In this document: piece by piece, positions 1 through 11,468 of the stretch
Layout of the letters: the number at the start of each line of letters is the position of its first letter
How positions within the stretch are numbered: position 1 is the first letter of the stretch
Assembly: GCA_958450325.1 (NCBI GenBank)
Contig: OY288241.1
Coordinates: 54,136,078-54,200,077, forward strand
Direction of reading: 5' to 3'
Source of the DNA: Agrostemma githago
Taxonomy: Eukaryota > Streptophyta > Magnoliopsida > Caryophyllales > Caryophyllaceae
DNA length: 64,000 nt
Translations under genes and position numbers: made by a program
The notes under the pieces: generated by a model
Databases searched by the model: none
Seen by the model: the letters and a program-made list of their open reading frames with translations, nothing else
What the model was told of the DNA's origin: nothing

Positions 1-423
1 TGAATAATTTGTTCGACACTAAATCTTATTTTAATATGATGTTTTACTGTTTTCCATTTTTACTATTTTTCCTATATTAGTAATTACTGTTTTAAAATCC
101 TGTTATACGGCTGGGAGAACGTTGACGTTGCTCCCCACTGATTGTGGCTGTTATGTTTTTAACATGGCAGGTATATGTGTTTTCCTTCGGGTGGGCTAGC
201 GAGCGGTTATGGATCCTGCTTGTTTTAATCAGATCACTGTATTATGGATTGTTAAACCCTATTTATGGATTTCATTTTATTTTTATTTTGTAGCCATTTT
301 TTTTTATGACTTATGTATTGACTTACCATTTTTATTTAATTAAGACATAGTTACAGTGTGTTTTAATCCCGACTCTACAGTGTTTCCGCCACTGTATCGC
401 GTTATATTTTCTAGGGGATTACA
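1..423 (+). repeat. 5' LTR of LARD, 3' end only
   Basis: Last 423 bases of the left LTR, ending ACA directly before the primer binding site. It matches 6720-7141 except for two substitutions and one base in a T run, so the insertion is recent on the scale of this window. Confidence 0.9.
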
Positions 424-425
424 GT

Positions 426-437
426 TGGTATCAGAGC
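426..437 (+). other. Primer binding site (initiator Met tRNA type)
   Basis: TGGTATCAGAGC starts two bases after the LTR end. It is complementary to the 3' end of plant initiator tRNA-Met, the usual primer of gypsy and copia elements. This fixes orientation as plus and the end of the left LTR at 423. Confidence 0.9.
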
Positions 438-3400
438 ATCACTGCTCCCAACGCTTACACCTGAAATTAGGGAAAATACCAGTAAATTATTGAAACAGTA
501 AATAAAGATATTATTAGAGATGGGTAGAAACAAATAAGGACTTAACTGTTAAGATTATCTGTTCCTGAACTCAATGATTAGCATTGAATATTTGTTTTAT
601 ATGTCGAAGAAGATGAATGAACAAGTTGCTGATATGCTGCTCCAGATCGGGACAAGACCTACTTAGCACTCTTAACGCCTGCCGACTCGAGTGGACAACT
701 AGGTGCTCCAAGAAAGATTTCGATAATGACTTTTAGCTCCGGTTTAGTTTACTTAAGCTACAGGCAAGATGATCAAGAGTAGATTCATGTTCCATGATGT
801 CGCAGTAAATCCAGATGGAGCGACCCATGACTTGTGTGCTCGTTCCTCTACAAGAAGATGAAGTAATCCATTTTGGATTCCCTCGTGAACCCGGGAGGCC
901 CGAAGATTCTCTTCTGGTTCAAGAACTTAGTAAAATAGGTTCATCAATTCTTTTCTTCCTTCCTCTATTTCTTCCAATTCTTCTCTTATACATTCTCATC
1001 TTCATTCTCTTGGTGAATCCTTGTTCTATTCTTCTATTCTACCATCTTTCTCTTGAGATTCTTTGGTTAGACCGGTTTCTGTCTCAGTGAACCCCGTGAA
1101 AGAATATAGATGTTTGAGGTTTAGTAAACCCTTGTTACCTAGGGCTTGAGGGTTGTGAGTTATACCTTGTTATATATCTTAGTAAGCTTTTGAGGATCGA
1201 TTTGAATAATAAATTGTCAATTAATGGAATTAGGTTGGTACTTTAGACTCTGAACGTTGGGTTATAGGTTACTTGATTATTTGGAGGACTTAGAGTTGAA
1301 TATATTTTGGGGTAGTAAGAGTATATCGTATTTGATGGATACCTAGTACCTAATTTCACCTAGAACCGAACCAAGTGTAGCTAATAATAGAATTTTGAGA
1401 TTCCTATCTAAATGTTATTTGATGGATGCATCGGGAATGTTTGGGATCATAGAGTACTGTTTAAATTGTTAACCTGAGTGTTGTGGTACCATAGAAGGTT
1501 TTCATTAATACCGTTAGGAATTTTGGTTAACATAGATTACCCGTGTTTCTTAAGGATTAGATCGTTAATCGTTGGTTAAAGTTGTAACCTAGGAACTTTG
1601 GAGTTGAGTGATCTAAATTGAATAAATTGTTGTTAACCTTGAAAAGGATAAACATATTGCCATTAGAGGTTGGATTTATAGCGTTGTTTTGAGGAACATT
1701 TTAATGTCAATCATCTTAATGGATTTATAGTTCAGAACCTTAGACCAACGAGATTGTGGCTTCGTTGAGTTATTAAATATTTTGTGGTTGCACCATTACG
1801 ATTAGAAATTTGATGGACTTCTTGGAAACATTAATCGAATGATGTGTTTGAAAATGTGAGTGTTTGCGCCTTTACCTATAGGTTTGAGCGTGTTTGAGGA
1901 TTTATTGTACTTCCCCAACTTCTGCACTTGTGGTATTATAAATATGTTGGTGATCATCTTTGAGGATTTTGTGTCAGAACATTGTTAATTGGTGGATTTT
2001 ATTTAGTCTTCCTTACTCGAGAAATTTGAAGTATACCTCGAGTTCAGACCTTATGAACTTTGAATTACGAGCCTTAGTGATTACAAGTTTGGGTATGTTT
2101 TGATGACTGTTGGAATCTTAATTAATGGATTAGTCTAAATCGTTTGTGGATTCTTACCATACTAATTGAAAAATTATATAAGTATGTAAGGCTTAATTTT
2201 GGAGGCTATAGCAGTTGATGTTTTTGGAGGTTTTAGATTGAGTAGGACCACCCTGTACTGATATTGGACTTAGCGTTATTTGATGGGAATTAGGAACCCG
2301 TGTTTGTGGAAGTCGTGCTAGGAATCTCGAGATAATTAATTTCTTCCATAATCCTTGAGAGCTCTTTTTGATTCTCAACTCCGTCTTTCTTTCTGCTCCT
2401 CTTGAATTCTGTTACGGTAACTCCTGCCAATCCCTTCAACCTTTGTCGATTTTGAAAGCTCTTATTTTTAATTTATTTATCCTTGTTCTATTTGCCCGTT
2501 AACTATTTTTCGAACTCCCTATTTTATAAAAAGTTTGACTACAAAAAAAAAAAAAATTGGATTATCGTAAAATTTTAACATTTTGAGTTATAATTTCTAA
2601 TTGTGAATTTGTCCGTTTTGTAAAAAGTTTGACTAATTTAAAATTTTTGATTTTCATGAAATTTTAACATTTTGAAGCATAATTTCAAATTTTAAAACTC
2701 CCCATTTTGTAAAAACTTTGAGCAATTTAACATTTTGGGTTATCGTGAAATTTTAACATTTTGAGTTATGATTTCTATTTATGAAACTCCCCGTGATGTA
2801 AAAAAAAAAAAATTTTTTTTGACTAAATTAAACTTTTCAGATATCGTGAAATTTAACATTTTTGAATTTAAGAACTTTATACTTCACTTTTGTTTTATCG
2901 TTGGTTGATAATTATATCTAGATCAGTTTCAAAATGCCTTAATAATTTATTTTAAATTATTTCAAAATTATTTCATTTTTATTTTCAGGCAATCGGACTT
3001 TTATGAAGACTTTCATATTTCCATATTCAATTTCTATATGATTATTACATAAAACGTTTTAATATTGTCGAAATTATTTTATGTTCAAGTATGGTAACAT
3101 TTTTGAAAACTTTCATAATTACCTTGATAACATTTTCATAATTTTAATATTTTGAAATTAGTTTCGTTTTATTGTTGGTGGACTTTTGAATCTGTTATTG
3201 AAAATGTTTGACGACTGGTTCGATTTTTACTAACCACAAAATTTGATTTTTCCAAACTAAATTTGGTTTTGTCATAAAATGAAATATTATTGGATTATTT
3301 TTAATCAAATTGTTTTACTTTGTTTTGAAAGTGTTTTGGTTACCCTATTTTCTACGACTTTGTTTACAAATGTTATTTAACGTTGTTATTTTATCAAATA

Positions 3401-3576
3401 ACTTTACTTTACGATTTCATTAATCAAAAGATTCTAAACTTCGGGTTGGTTAGCCCAATTCTTCTTGGAATAGATATTTGTCTTCGATGCGAGCTAAGCA
3501 TCCTCAACTCTTCGAGTAAGGTAAACCTCGATTTTCTTTCTGCTTATCCTTAGTTTCGAGGACGAAACTTTCTTTT
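438..3576 (+). other. Non-coding interior of LARD
   Basis: About 3.1 kb between primer binding site and polypurine tract. No reading frame resembles gag, protease, reverse transcriptase, RNase H or integrase. The longest frame (815-1090, 91 codons) is hydrophobic low-complexity sequence and is probably chance. The only internal structure I see is the minisatellite at 2515-2875. From 3430 on, the text before the polypurine tract (TTCGAGGACGAAACTT) looks like the conserved end of Tekay-type gypsy elements, suggesting the interior derives from such an element by loss of its coding part. Confidence 0.7.
2515..2875 (+). repeat. Degenerate AT-rich minisatellite, about 90-bp unit x 4
   Basis: Four successive blocks carry the same order of words: (C)CCnnTTTTGTAAAAA, GTTTGACTAA, TTATCGTGAAATTTTAACATTTTGA, then a variant of GTTATAATTTCTA. 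Units differ by substitutions and by A runs, so the array is old relative to the LTR pair. Confidence 0.65.
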
Positions 3577-3588
3577 AGTGGGGAGGAT
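3577..3588 (+). other. Polypurine tract of LARD
   Basis: AGTGGGGAGGAT lies immediately 5' of TGTAACACCC, the first bases of the right LTR. This is the usual position and composition of the plus-strand primer. Confidence 0.85.
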
Positions 3589-6500
3589 TGTAACACCCGC
3601 TATTTTTCCTAAGCATTTTTATTCTTTCCGTTAGGACTCCGTCTTAACTCTGTCATTTTTCGGCCTCATATTTCATCAATTTACTAAGCTTTATTTTAAT
3701 TTTTGAGTTTAATAATTTCTATTTTTAATTTTAAAGATTTAAAATTCTTTTAAATCCATTTATTTGGTTTCTTCGTAAACTAAGTAATTTTTTCCGCGAG
3801 GAATTCTATTTTTCTCCCAATTGACATTTTTAAGCTTGGATTTAAGTTATTCCTTTTTTCCTAAAAATGTTTGAATACGTTTATGGAATATTTTCTACTA
3901 AGATATATATTTTAGTTACTAAAAACAAGCCATTTATGATTTTATTACGAAGCTTCGCGAATAATTATTTTCTTACGCGAGGTTTACTCGAATTACTTCG
4001 AAATGCCTTTAACTATTTTACGATTATACTTTTTATCAACTTATAAATTATTTGAGACTGTTTTCTCACATTTTGGACCGACTAAGCTCTTGGTCACAAG
4101 TTTTATTACATTTTATTTAAACGATTCATTTTATCACATTAAAACGTAATCATAAGATAAATCATTTTCATTCATTGTAGCATTTATGTCAAAACTTTTC
4201 TTACTCCCTCTCTTATCCATTTGGCCGGCCAACTTATGGTCTAGGTACATTGTGGATTCTTCATTTTGAAGCCTTAATTTCATCCTTACTCCTTTAAGTG
4301 TAGTAACACCCATCTCCTCCTTTACTCTCTACATTCATTTTTGCATTAACAAAAATATTCATCACTTCCTTTTTCTCTCTTTTGGCCGGGTACTTCTTAC
4401 CCTCCTTGGGCTGATTTTTGCTCCATTTCAAGTCCCAATCGCATCATTTTTATCGTCATAATAATCCTCTTTCCGATTCCTTCGTTAAGGTATTAATCGA
4501 CATCATTTTCGATCAATTTTTACCTTGATTTTTATTAGTTTTCTCATGGTATTTTTCTGCCATGATTTACGTGTTTGGTAGGATTTTTGGACGATCCCGA
4601 AGCCGACGAATACATCGTTGATTCAGACTTGGAGTAGAGGTAACATCGATGTTACTCGGTATTTCAAGATTTTAATTGAGTATTTGCATGTATATATTTT
4701 TATATTTTATTTTGGCAATATATGTATGTCACGGATTCTGGAAAAATTTTTAAAGTTGAAATTTTGCATGTTTCGATATTTTTATCGCTTTTACGAGATT
4801 AACGATTTAAATTGTTATATTAATTTGTAAAATCGTAATAATCGGCCTAAACATGTAATATATGTTTATATTCTGGAAAAATATTGTTTTTGATGATTTT
4901 TATTAATTTAGTATTTTTTCTGATATTTTTGATATCGATTAATGAATTATTATCGTTTTTGGGCAAAAACGATTAAAAACCGATTTTTAGTTCTAGTACT
5001 TAAACATTTTATTTTAATCTGATTTTTGACGTGGTGAAACTTTCTGGTGAAATAGAATTTTCTGATTTTTTTCATAATTTTTCGGAATTGTTAAGTGGAT
5101 GAATTAATTAATCACTTTAAATCATCGTTTATCGTTAAAACCGTGTTTGTTGTTTAAATTCTCGATTTCTGGTCTTTGGTTTAAATCTGGAAAAAAATTA
5201 TAATTCTGATGATTTCATATTAAAATGTATTATTATGATTTTTAGTGCCTTAATAAAATGTTAGGAACGATAGGTTTATTAATAAAATCGTTAATTGCGA
5301 AAACGGGTTTAAATGACGGTTTTGTTGAAATTTGTTGAATCTGGATTTTGGAAAAATCTGGAAAAAAATTATATTCTGTAAAATCAGGATTTTAAAGTGT
5401 AATAATAATTTTTGGATATTAATACTTAAATCGTTTTGTAATTACTATTTTTATTAATCGTTATTGTCGAGATTGGACGATTAACGAGAAAACGCTTTAA
5501 AAACCGAGTTTTTAGAATTCTGGAAATTTTCTTTTCTGGACAGAATGTCCATAAATATAATTTAACTATTTTACGTAATTTTTGTACTATTTATTATAGT
5601 CTTTAATTAATAAATATTGATTTCGGACAAATTGCGATTTATCGTTTAAATGCTTCGTATTAACTAAAAGGATTAATTTTCCTGCAATTTTGAAAGTATT
5701 TAAGTCTGAAACTTTAGGAGTTAAATCATCCCTTAACATACTCTAAATATATTTGTTGGTTTAATTAAATAAAGACGTTCAAGTATTTAATTTAGTATTT
5801 GCCGTAAAATCCTATTTATAATTTTATCGTCGAAACTAATAATAATTAGGGAATTTTAGCTTTATAACTTTCGAAAACACCCTAATTAGTATTATTAAAT
5901 ATTTTTATATGTCTCTAATCATTTTATAACACTTGTACGATATTTTAATAGTTTCATAAAATCAAATGTTCTTACTTTAATAATTAATATCGTTAAGGCC
6001 GAAAGTATTAGTTTTATAAATCTATATCGTTTACTAAAATGTGGTATTAGTATGAACTAATATTTTCACTACTTTGATATGATGCTATTTTTAGTAAAGT
6101 TTCTAAAAATAGAAGTTTCCTAAAAATAGAAGTTTCCTAAAATAGAAGTTTCCTAAAATAGAAAGTTTCCTCTTTTAGAATATAAATGTTTACTTCTTTT
6201 ATCCTCATATTGTTTATGATGAATACATCTTTTAAATATCGATAATGGTTTGTTTTGGAGTTATGGAATAAGGACAAGTGTGGGTTTAGAGTAATATAGT
6301 CTGGGATGTACGTTTTGCCATCAACTGTAAGGCTGGTGTGTCTTTATGGGGCGCATTGGTTGTTGAACTGAGCATGGTTTGTGTTAAGGAGAGTGTATAT
6401 TTACCTTAAACTTAGATATCGCATCGTATAAGTCGCGTCGGGTTGAACTGGATATGGTTTGTATCCAGGAGGGGTGTGCATTACTTAAGCCAGGACCTCG

Positions 6501-7141
6501 CTGCACGCAGTCCTGTTATGGTTGAGTTGCCTAGTTAGAGACTGGATTCTGTTATGAGTTAAGTCTACAGTTCTCGAAGCTAGTTTTTAGTATTATCCTA
6601 GTGAAAGTCTAGATTCTACATTAATCCTATCCATAACGCCATTTTGATTATTTTATTTATTATCGATATAAATTGGCGCAGGTTGGCAAATATCTTTATG
6701 TGTCTTCGGAAATCCCTTTTGAATAATTTGTTCGACACTAAATCTTATTTTAATATGATGTTTTACTGTTTTCCATTTTTACTATTTTTCCTATATTAGT
6801 AATTACTGTTTTAAAATCCTGTTATACGGCTGGGAGAACGTTGACGTTGCTCCCCACTGATTGTGGCTGTTATGTTTTTAACATGGCAGGTATATGTGTT
6901 TTCCTTCGGGTGGGCTAGCGAGCGGTTATGGATCCTGCTTGTTTTAATCAGATCACTGTATTATGGATTGTTAAACCCTATTTATGGATTTCATTTTATT
7001 TTTATTTTGTAGCCATTTTTTTTATGGCTTATGTATTGACTTACCATTTTTATTTAATTAAGACATAGTTACAGTGTGTTTTAATCCCGACTCTACAGTG
7101 TTTCCGCCACTGTATCGCGTTAGATTTTCTAGGGGATTACA
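3589..7141 (+). repeat. 3' LTR of LARD, 3.55 kb
   Basis: Complete LTR of 3553 bases with TG...CA ends, unusually long. It is AT-rich and has no credible reading frame. Around 6100-6175 there is a short tandem repeat of a word like AGAAGTTTCCTAAAAAT (4 to 5 copies). The last 422 bases match the window start. A match further upstream cannot be tested because the left LTR is cut by the window edge. Confidence 0.85.
6098..6178 (+). repeat. 17-19 bp tandem repeat inside LARD LTR
   Basis: Repeated word AAATAGAAGTTTCCT in four to five tandem copies with small length changes. It looks like recent slippage in AT-rich LTR sequence. Confidence 0.7.
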
Positions 7142-8041
7142 CGGTGTGTGTGTAAAAATGTTTCGTGGGTATAACTGTTTTGGTTTCCTTCACTTCATTA
7201 TATGAAGTGTCAGTGTGTTAACGGTATGTGCTAAAAATGTTTTGAAAAGATGTAACCATTTTACTTGCCTTGATCCCATTAATTGGGAACTCGGTAATAG
7301 TAACGGTATGTTTGTGAACAAAATGTGACAGTATAAGGTACCTTGATCCTGTTATTTGGGATTTTGGTAATAATAACGGTATGTCGTTGTTGTTTGAAAA
7401 TGACGAGTTTCATTTTGGCCAAAGTAATGGCGCTTAAAAGTGTCATTTGGAAGTGATGAGTGTAAAATTGGCCATGGTGACGGCGTTAAAGTGCTTTTGA
7501 AAATAATTTTAATTTGGCTGGGGCATCAGCGCTTAAAAGGTGGTTATGAAAAGAAGATGTCTTATTTCAAAAACGGAGTTGGGTGCGGTTGAATATGTTG
7601 TTGTGGTTGAATCCGGATTTTAATGTTTTATTCGGGTTGTCAAACACGCTACACATAACTAGGAATTCGTACACTCATGCAGGATGCAGACATGGGTAGG
7701 TTAGGGTAGGCTACCGCCCAAGAATAGTCTTTGCTTAGGTGACAATAGGTCACCTGGGGAGGTGAGTGTCGTACCGTTTGCTTAGCACCACTCGTTTGGT
7801 ACATCCACGAAATGCGTGGCTACCTTGGACGGCCGGAGCGTCAATCGAGGGTCTCTCCGTGTGTCCGAAAGGATCTTACCGCGAAGAGGTTGATTGGTCC
7901 TAATATCGGTTAGGGTGGTCTTTTTAGGGCCAAGACCTGTAGTGACCACAACAAAGAATTAGGAAATGAGCTTCACCGACCTCGTTCGAGTTACACCACC
8001 GCTGGAAAGTTGTTTCCAAATCCCCAGCAGCGTTGCCAAAT
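7142..8041 (-). mobile_element. Tat0: 5' leader of a third Tat element, truncated by LARD
   Basis: Read on the minus strand, this is the sequence following LTR-A: primer binding site, then leader. Positions 7142-7600 match the leader of Tat1 in two blocks, about 34245-34376 and 39117-39360, including the shared words GGCGCTTAAAA and CAAAAACGGAGTTGGGTGCGG. Positions about 7604-8041 are absent from the Tat1 leader. The element stops at 7141 where the LARD was inserted; its gag would lie to the left of the window. So LTR-A is the 5' LTR of this element as well as the 3' LTR of Tat1. Confidence 0.7.
8021..8040 (-). other. Primer binding site following LTR-A
   Basis: On the minus strand ATTTGGCAACGCTGCTGGGG follows the LTR end CCCACA. 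It is laid out exactly like ATTTGGCGACTCCGCTAGGG after the left LTR of the Ogre-like element at 45464, so I read it as the Tat/Ogre-type primer binding site with two or three changes. The tRNA was not identified with certainty. Confidence 0.6.
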
Positions 8042-9727
8042 TGTGGGTGCCTGTCCGCACCGCCCGACGACCCGCACGCCCCCGCGGGACCTCTGGTTTG
8101 TCGCGGCGGCCACCCATGCGGCCTCCTCCCGTCGGGGGCCGGTCCAATCTCGCGTTCGGGGCGGTATGTCGGACCTCAATTTGGTTGACGATTCGGATGG
8201 TACTAGACGGATGCGGGCACCCGTGTTTCCGTTAGAATCTATCGAGACGTGGTTGTAAGTGTTTTAAGGCCGATATGTTTGGTAAGACGACCTTTTTAGT
8301 GAACCGAATTCGTTGCCGATTTGTGGAATCGCCACCGAGTCAATTAAGGGGACTCGGAAACCGTTCAAGTGAACTTTGAACCTAGCCGGCTCAAAGTTGA
8401 GTGGCATGGGACCTAAAGATAAAGACTTGTACCCTTAAGGACTCCATACCTGGAATGACTCTCATTGCCAATGGTTCCGGACATCCGAAAACCATTGATT
8501 CTGAATAAGGGGTGAGGGTACGTATTGGGAAGCCAACATCCTACAGATATCGACACCAAATCCCGCCCGCACATAGCGGCCTCTACTAATCAATCGTAGG
8601 TGTTGACGTCCGTCCGCACCGCCCAGCGCCCCGCACGGGACCGACCCGGTTTCATCGCGGCGACCACCCACGCGGCTCTCTCCTGGTCAGGGGCCGGTCC
8701 GATCTCGTGTTTGGGGCGATGTTTTGGACCTCGATTTGGATGACGATTCAGACTTGTACTAGACGGGTGCGGACTCCCGTGTTTCCGTTGGAATCGATCG
8801 AGTCGTGGTTGTAATTGTTTAAAGGCCGATATGTTTGGTTAGGTGACCTTTTTAGTGAACCGATAAGTTGCCGACTTGTGGAGTCATTACCGACTCAATT
8901 ATGGGGACTCGGAAACCGTTCAAGTCAACTTTGATCCTTAGCCGGCTCAAAGCTGAGTGGCACGGGACCTAAAGATAATGACTTGTACCCTTAAGAACTC
9001 CATGACTGGAATGACTCTCATTGCCAATGGTTTCAAACATCCGGAAACTGTCGATTCTGAGTAAGGGGTGAGGGTACGTATTGGGAAGCCAACGTCCGCT
9101 AGACATCGACACCCAATCCCGCCCGCACATAGAGGCCTGTACTAATCAATCGGTGGTGTGGACGTCCGTCCGCACCGCCCGACGTCCCACGCGGGCCCGC
9201 ACGGGACCGACCCAGTTTCATCGCGGCGGCCACCCACGCGGCCCTCTCCCGGCTGGGGGCTGGTCCGATCTCGCGTTTGGAGTGATGTTTCGGACCTCGA
9301 TTCGGATGACGATTCAGACTTGTACTAGACGGGTGCGGACACACGTGTTTTCGTTGGAATGGATCGAATCGTGGTTGTAAATGTTTAAAGGCCGATATGT
9401 TTGGTAAGGCAACCTTTTTAGTGAACCGAATTCGTTGCCGACTTGTGGAGTCGCCACCGAGTCAATTATGGGGACTCGGAAACCGTTCAAGTCAACTTTG
9501 ATTCTTAGCCGGCTCAAAGCTGAGTAGCATGGGACCAAAAGATAAAGACTTTTACCCTTAAGCACTCCATGCCTGGAATGACTTCCATTGCCAATGGTTT
9601 CGGACATCCAGAAACCGTCGATTATGAATAAGGGGTGAGGGTACGTATTGGGATGCCAACGTCCGCGAGACATCGAGACCAAATCCCGCCCGCACATAGC
9701 GGCCTTTACTAATCAATCGGTGGACTG
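8042..9727 (-). repeat. Triplicated 557-bp LTR segment
   Basis: Three head-to-tail copies with period 556-559 bases, anchored by CCGCACCGCCC at 8055, 8614 and 9170. Each copy holds GTCGCCACCGAGTCAATTA, GGGGACTCGGAAACCGTTCAAG and TCTCATTGCCAATGG, and ends near ACTAATCAATCG. LTR-B has a single copy (39361-39925). Copies have diverged by scattered substitutions. GC-rich reading frames here are chance products of the repeat. Confidence 0.85.
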
Positions 9728-9929
9728 ATAACTTTGTTCCCTTGTTGTGGCGGAAGTATTGTAACATCCGATGTTTTAACCCTATATCTTTGCTATGTCG
9801 GTTGTTTAAGGACAAGTAAGTTTTGTCGTCAAAGTAATTGTGTTTACATTCTTTGCATTTGATTTCACGTGACAAGCAGGCAATGAAAAGATGCACATAG
9901 GAGTTTAGAGGGTACTAATATTATACTTA

Positions 9930-9934
9930 TTAAC
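9930..9934 (+). other. Target duplication of copia element, left copy
   Basis: TTAAC directly before TGTTGGG; the same five bases follow the right LTR at 20160-20164. LTR-B shows the unoccupied equivalent around 40138. Confidence 0.9.
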
Positions 9935-11408
9935 TGTTGGGTTTGTTGATGATGATAATGCCTATTTAACTTGTGGTCTAGTTTAATCTTATAGGTTAAT
10001 CGTCATTAGTGAGATAATTATCAAATGTTCTAATTCAAGGATGATGATATCAAGATAAGCCAAAGCAACCCAAGATAAAGATCAAGAATTTCAAGTGAAG
10101 AGAATAGAATCGAGTCTAAGTCCATAGTCACTAAGAATGGCAAAGTGTGTATTTTTCGGTAGAGCAGTATGTAACAGTCGGACTGACTGTTACATCGTTC
10201 GACAGCTCTTAATGATTCAAAAAGATTTTGATTTCAAAAGTTAAATCTTCAGAAAAATATTTTCACAAATTTAAATTGACTTTGAAAAAAATCTGATTTC
10301 TTTAAGGAAAAAAGGGATGGGTTGGTTTCTTGTTAAACAATACACCTCTTCTCCAAGGTTTTCCAAAAATGGTTCTTCCTTTTTGAAAGTGAGCTTGAAT
10401 TGTTTCTACTTTCAAGTATTACCTCTCAAGTTAACACCTTTCCTTCAGTTTTGGTAAACCTTAAGCATGCTTACCTTTCTTTTTGAAAAAGCTTTATTTT
10501 TTAATTAAGTCAAAGGTTTCCTTTTAATCTTTGGATTTTCCAATGAGGCACATTTTTTTACCCATTTCCACATCTACTATAAAAGAAACTCATTTGCCAC
10601 ATTTATTTCTCAAGGCTTTCAAACTAAAACTTCATTTATTGCATTTTGTTTTCAAAGGTTTTTATCTTAAAAGCATTTTGCAAAGTATTTTCAAAAAAGA
10701 AAGTCTTCAGTAATTTCAAAGTCACAGTCGAACACACTGTCACACAGAATCACACACACTCTTGTCTAACTTGGTTTTCAATTGTAATCCTTGTAACTTT
10801 CTAAGTTATTAAGAGTCGTAGCCGGAGTAGGCTATTGGTCGTGACCGGAGTAGGTCATTGGTGAGTTAGAGACGGAGTAGTCTTGTAAACTCAAATCGCA
10901 ACCGGAGTAGGTTGTTGGTCGTAACTGGAGTAGGTTATGGGTCGCTTTTCATTGTAAGGGTCTTTTGATTTCGGAGTAGATTTCTAAAGAAAAGCAATAA
11001 GAAAAGCATTGGACGTAGGCCCTTAAAGTGTTGGCCGAACCAATTCAAAAATATCGTATTTTATCGTGTTCTTTATTTTTCTGCTGCATCTTTCGATAAA
11101 AGCATGTTATTTTTTTTTCTTTTATTTGCTCAAGCTTCAAACTTAGTTTTAGTTGTGTTATTTTTTTCATACAACAGTCGCCAATACTGTGACATTCGTC
11201 TGTAGCATCTCATTCTGCTAAGCGAATCGAATACAGTCTGACAACAGTCGCTCATATTGTGGCTTTATTCTGTAGCCGTACTCCTTGCTAAGACAGAGCG
11301 TAACAGTCTGACTGTCCGTTGTATGTTAAGTCTAGTACTTTTTCACATAATTGTTTTCTAATTCACCCCCTCCCCCTCTTAGATACTTAGGGATCCATAA
11401 ACTCTTCA
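9935..11408 (+). repeat. 5' LTR of copia element
   Basis: 1474 bases, TGTTGGGTTTGTTGATG to CTCTTCA. Nearly the same as the right LTR, apart from scattered substitutions and about 50 bases near the 3' end present only in the right LTR (around 20053-20105). It carries five copies of the ACAGTC...ACTGT palindrome and a tandem word (C)GGAGTAGG(N)TATTGGTCGT around 10810-10945. Confidence 0.9.
10817..10945 (+). repeat. CCGGAGTAGG short tandem repeats in copia LTR
   Basis: At least five spaced copies of a word like AACCGGAGTAGGTTNTTGGTCG within 130 bases, repeated in the right LTR at about 19520-19650. It lies in the second half of the LTR, likely in the transcribed leader; function unknown. Confidence 0.6.
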
Positions 11409-11410
11409 AT

Positions 11411-11423
11411 TGGTATCAGAGCC
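11411..11423 (+). other. Primer binding site of copia element
   Basis: TGGTATCAGAGCC, complementary to initiator tRNA-Met, two bases after the LTR end. Confidence 0.92.
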
Positions 11424-11468
11424 TCGTACTCTTTTAAAGGCTAACTACCTAGAGTTTGATTCCTCGAT

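Larger units (their letters stand above)
1..7141 (+). mobile_element. LARD-like LTR retrotransposon, 5' end off window
   Basis: A long-LTR element without coding capacity. The first 423 bases repeat at 6720-7141 with about three differences, which defines two LTRs. The right LTR (3589-7141) starts TGTAACACCC and ends GGGGATTACA. Between the LTRs (424-3588) lie a primer binding site and a polypurine tract but no gag or pol. Large LTRs with a non-coding interior are the hallmarks of LARDs, which rely on proteins of an autonomous partner. The LTR start and the CGAGGACGAAAC stretch before the polypurine tract resemble Tekay/Del chromoviruses, so that lineage is the likely partner (inference). It sits in a Tat element leader; the base after it starts CGGTG, the presumed target duplication, whose partner lies off the window. 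Confidence 0.8.

Noticed and set aside
815..1090. Possible small membrane protein in the LARD interior
   Set aside because: Hydrophobic stretch from T-rich low-complexity DNA, with no homologue recognised and no second copy to test.
7959..9380. Several GC-rich open frames of 60-100 codons on both strands
   Set aside because: They recur once per 557-bp LTR repeat unit, overlap on opposite strands and resemble no protein family. They are by-products of the repeat.
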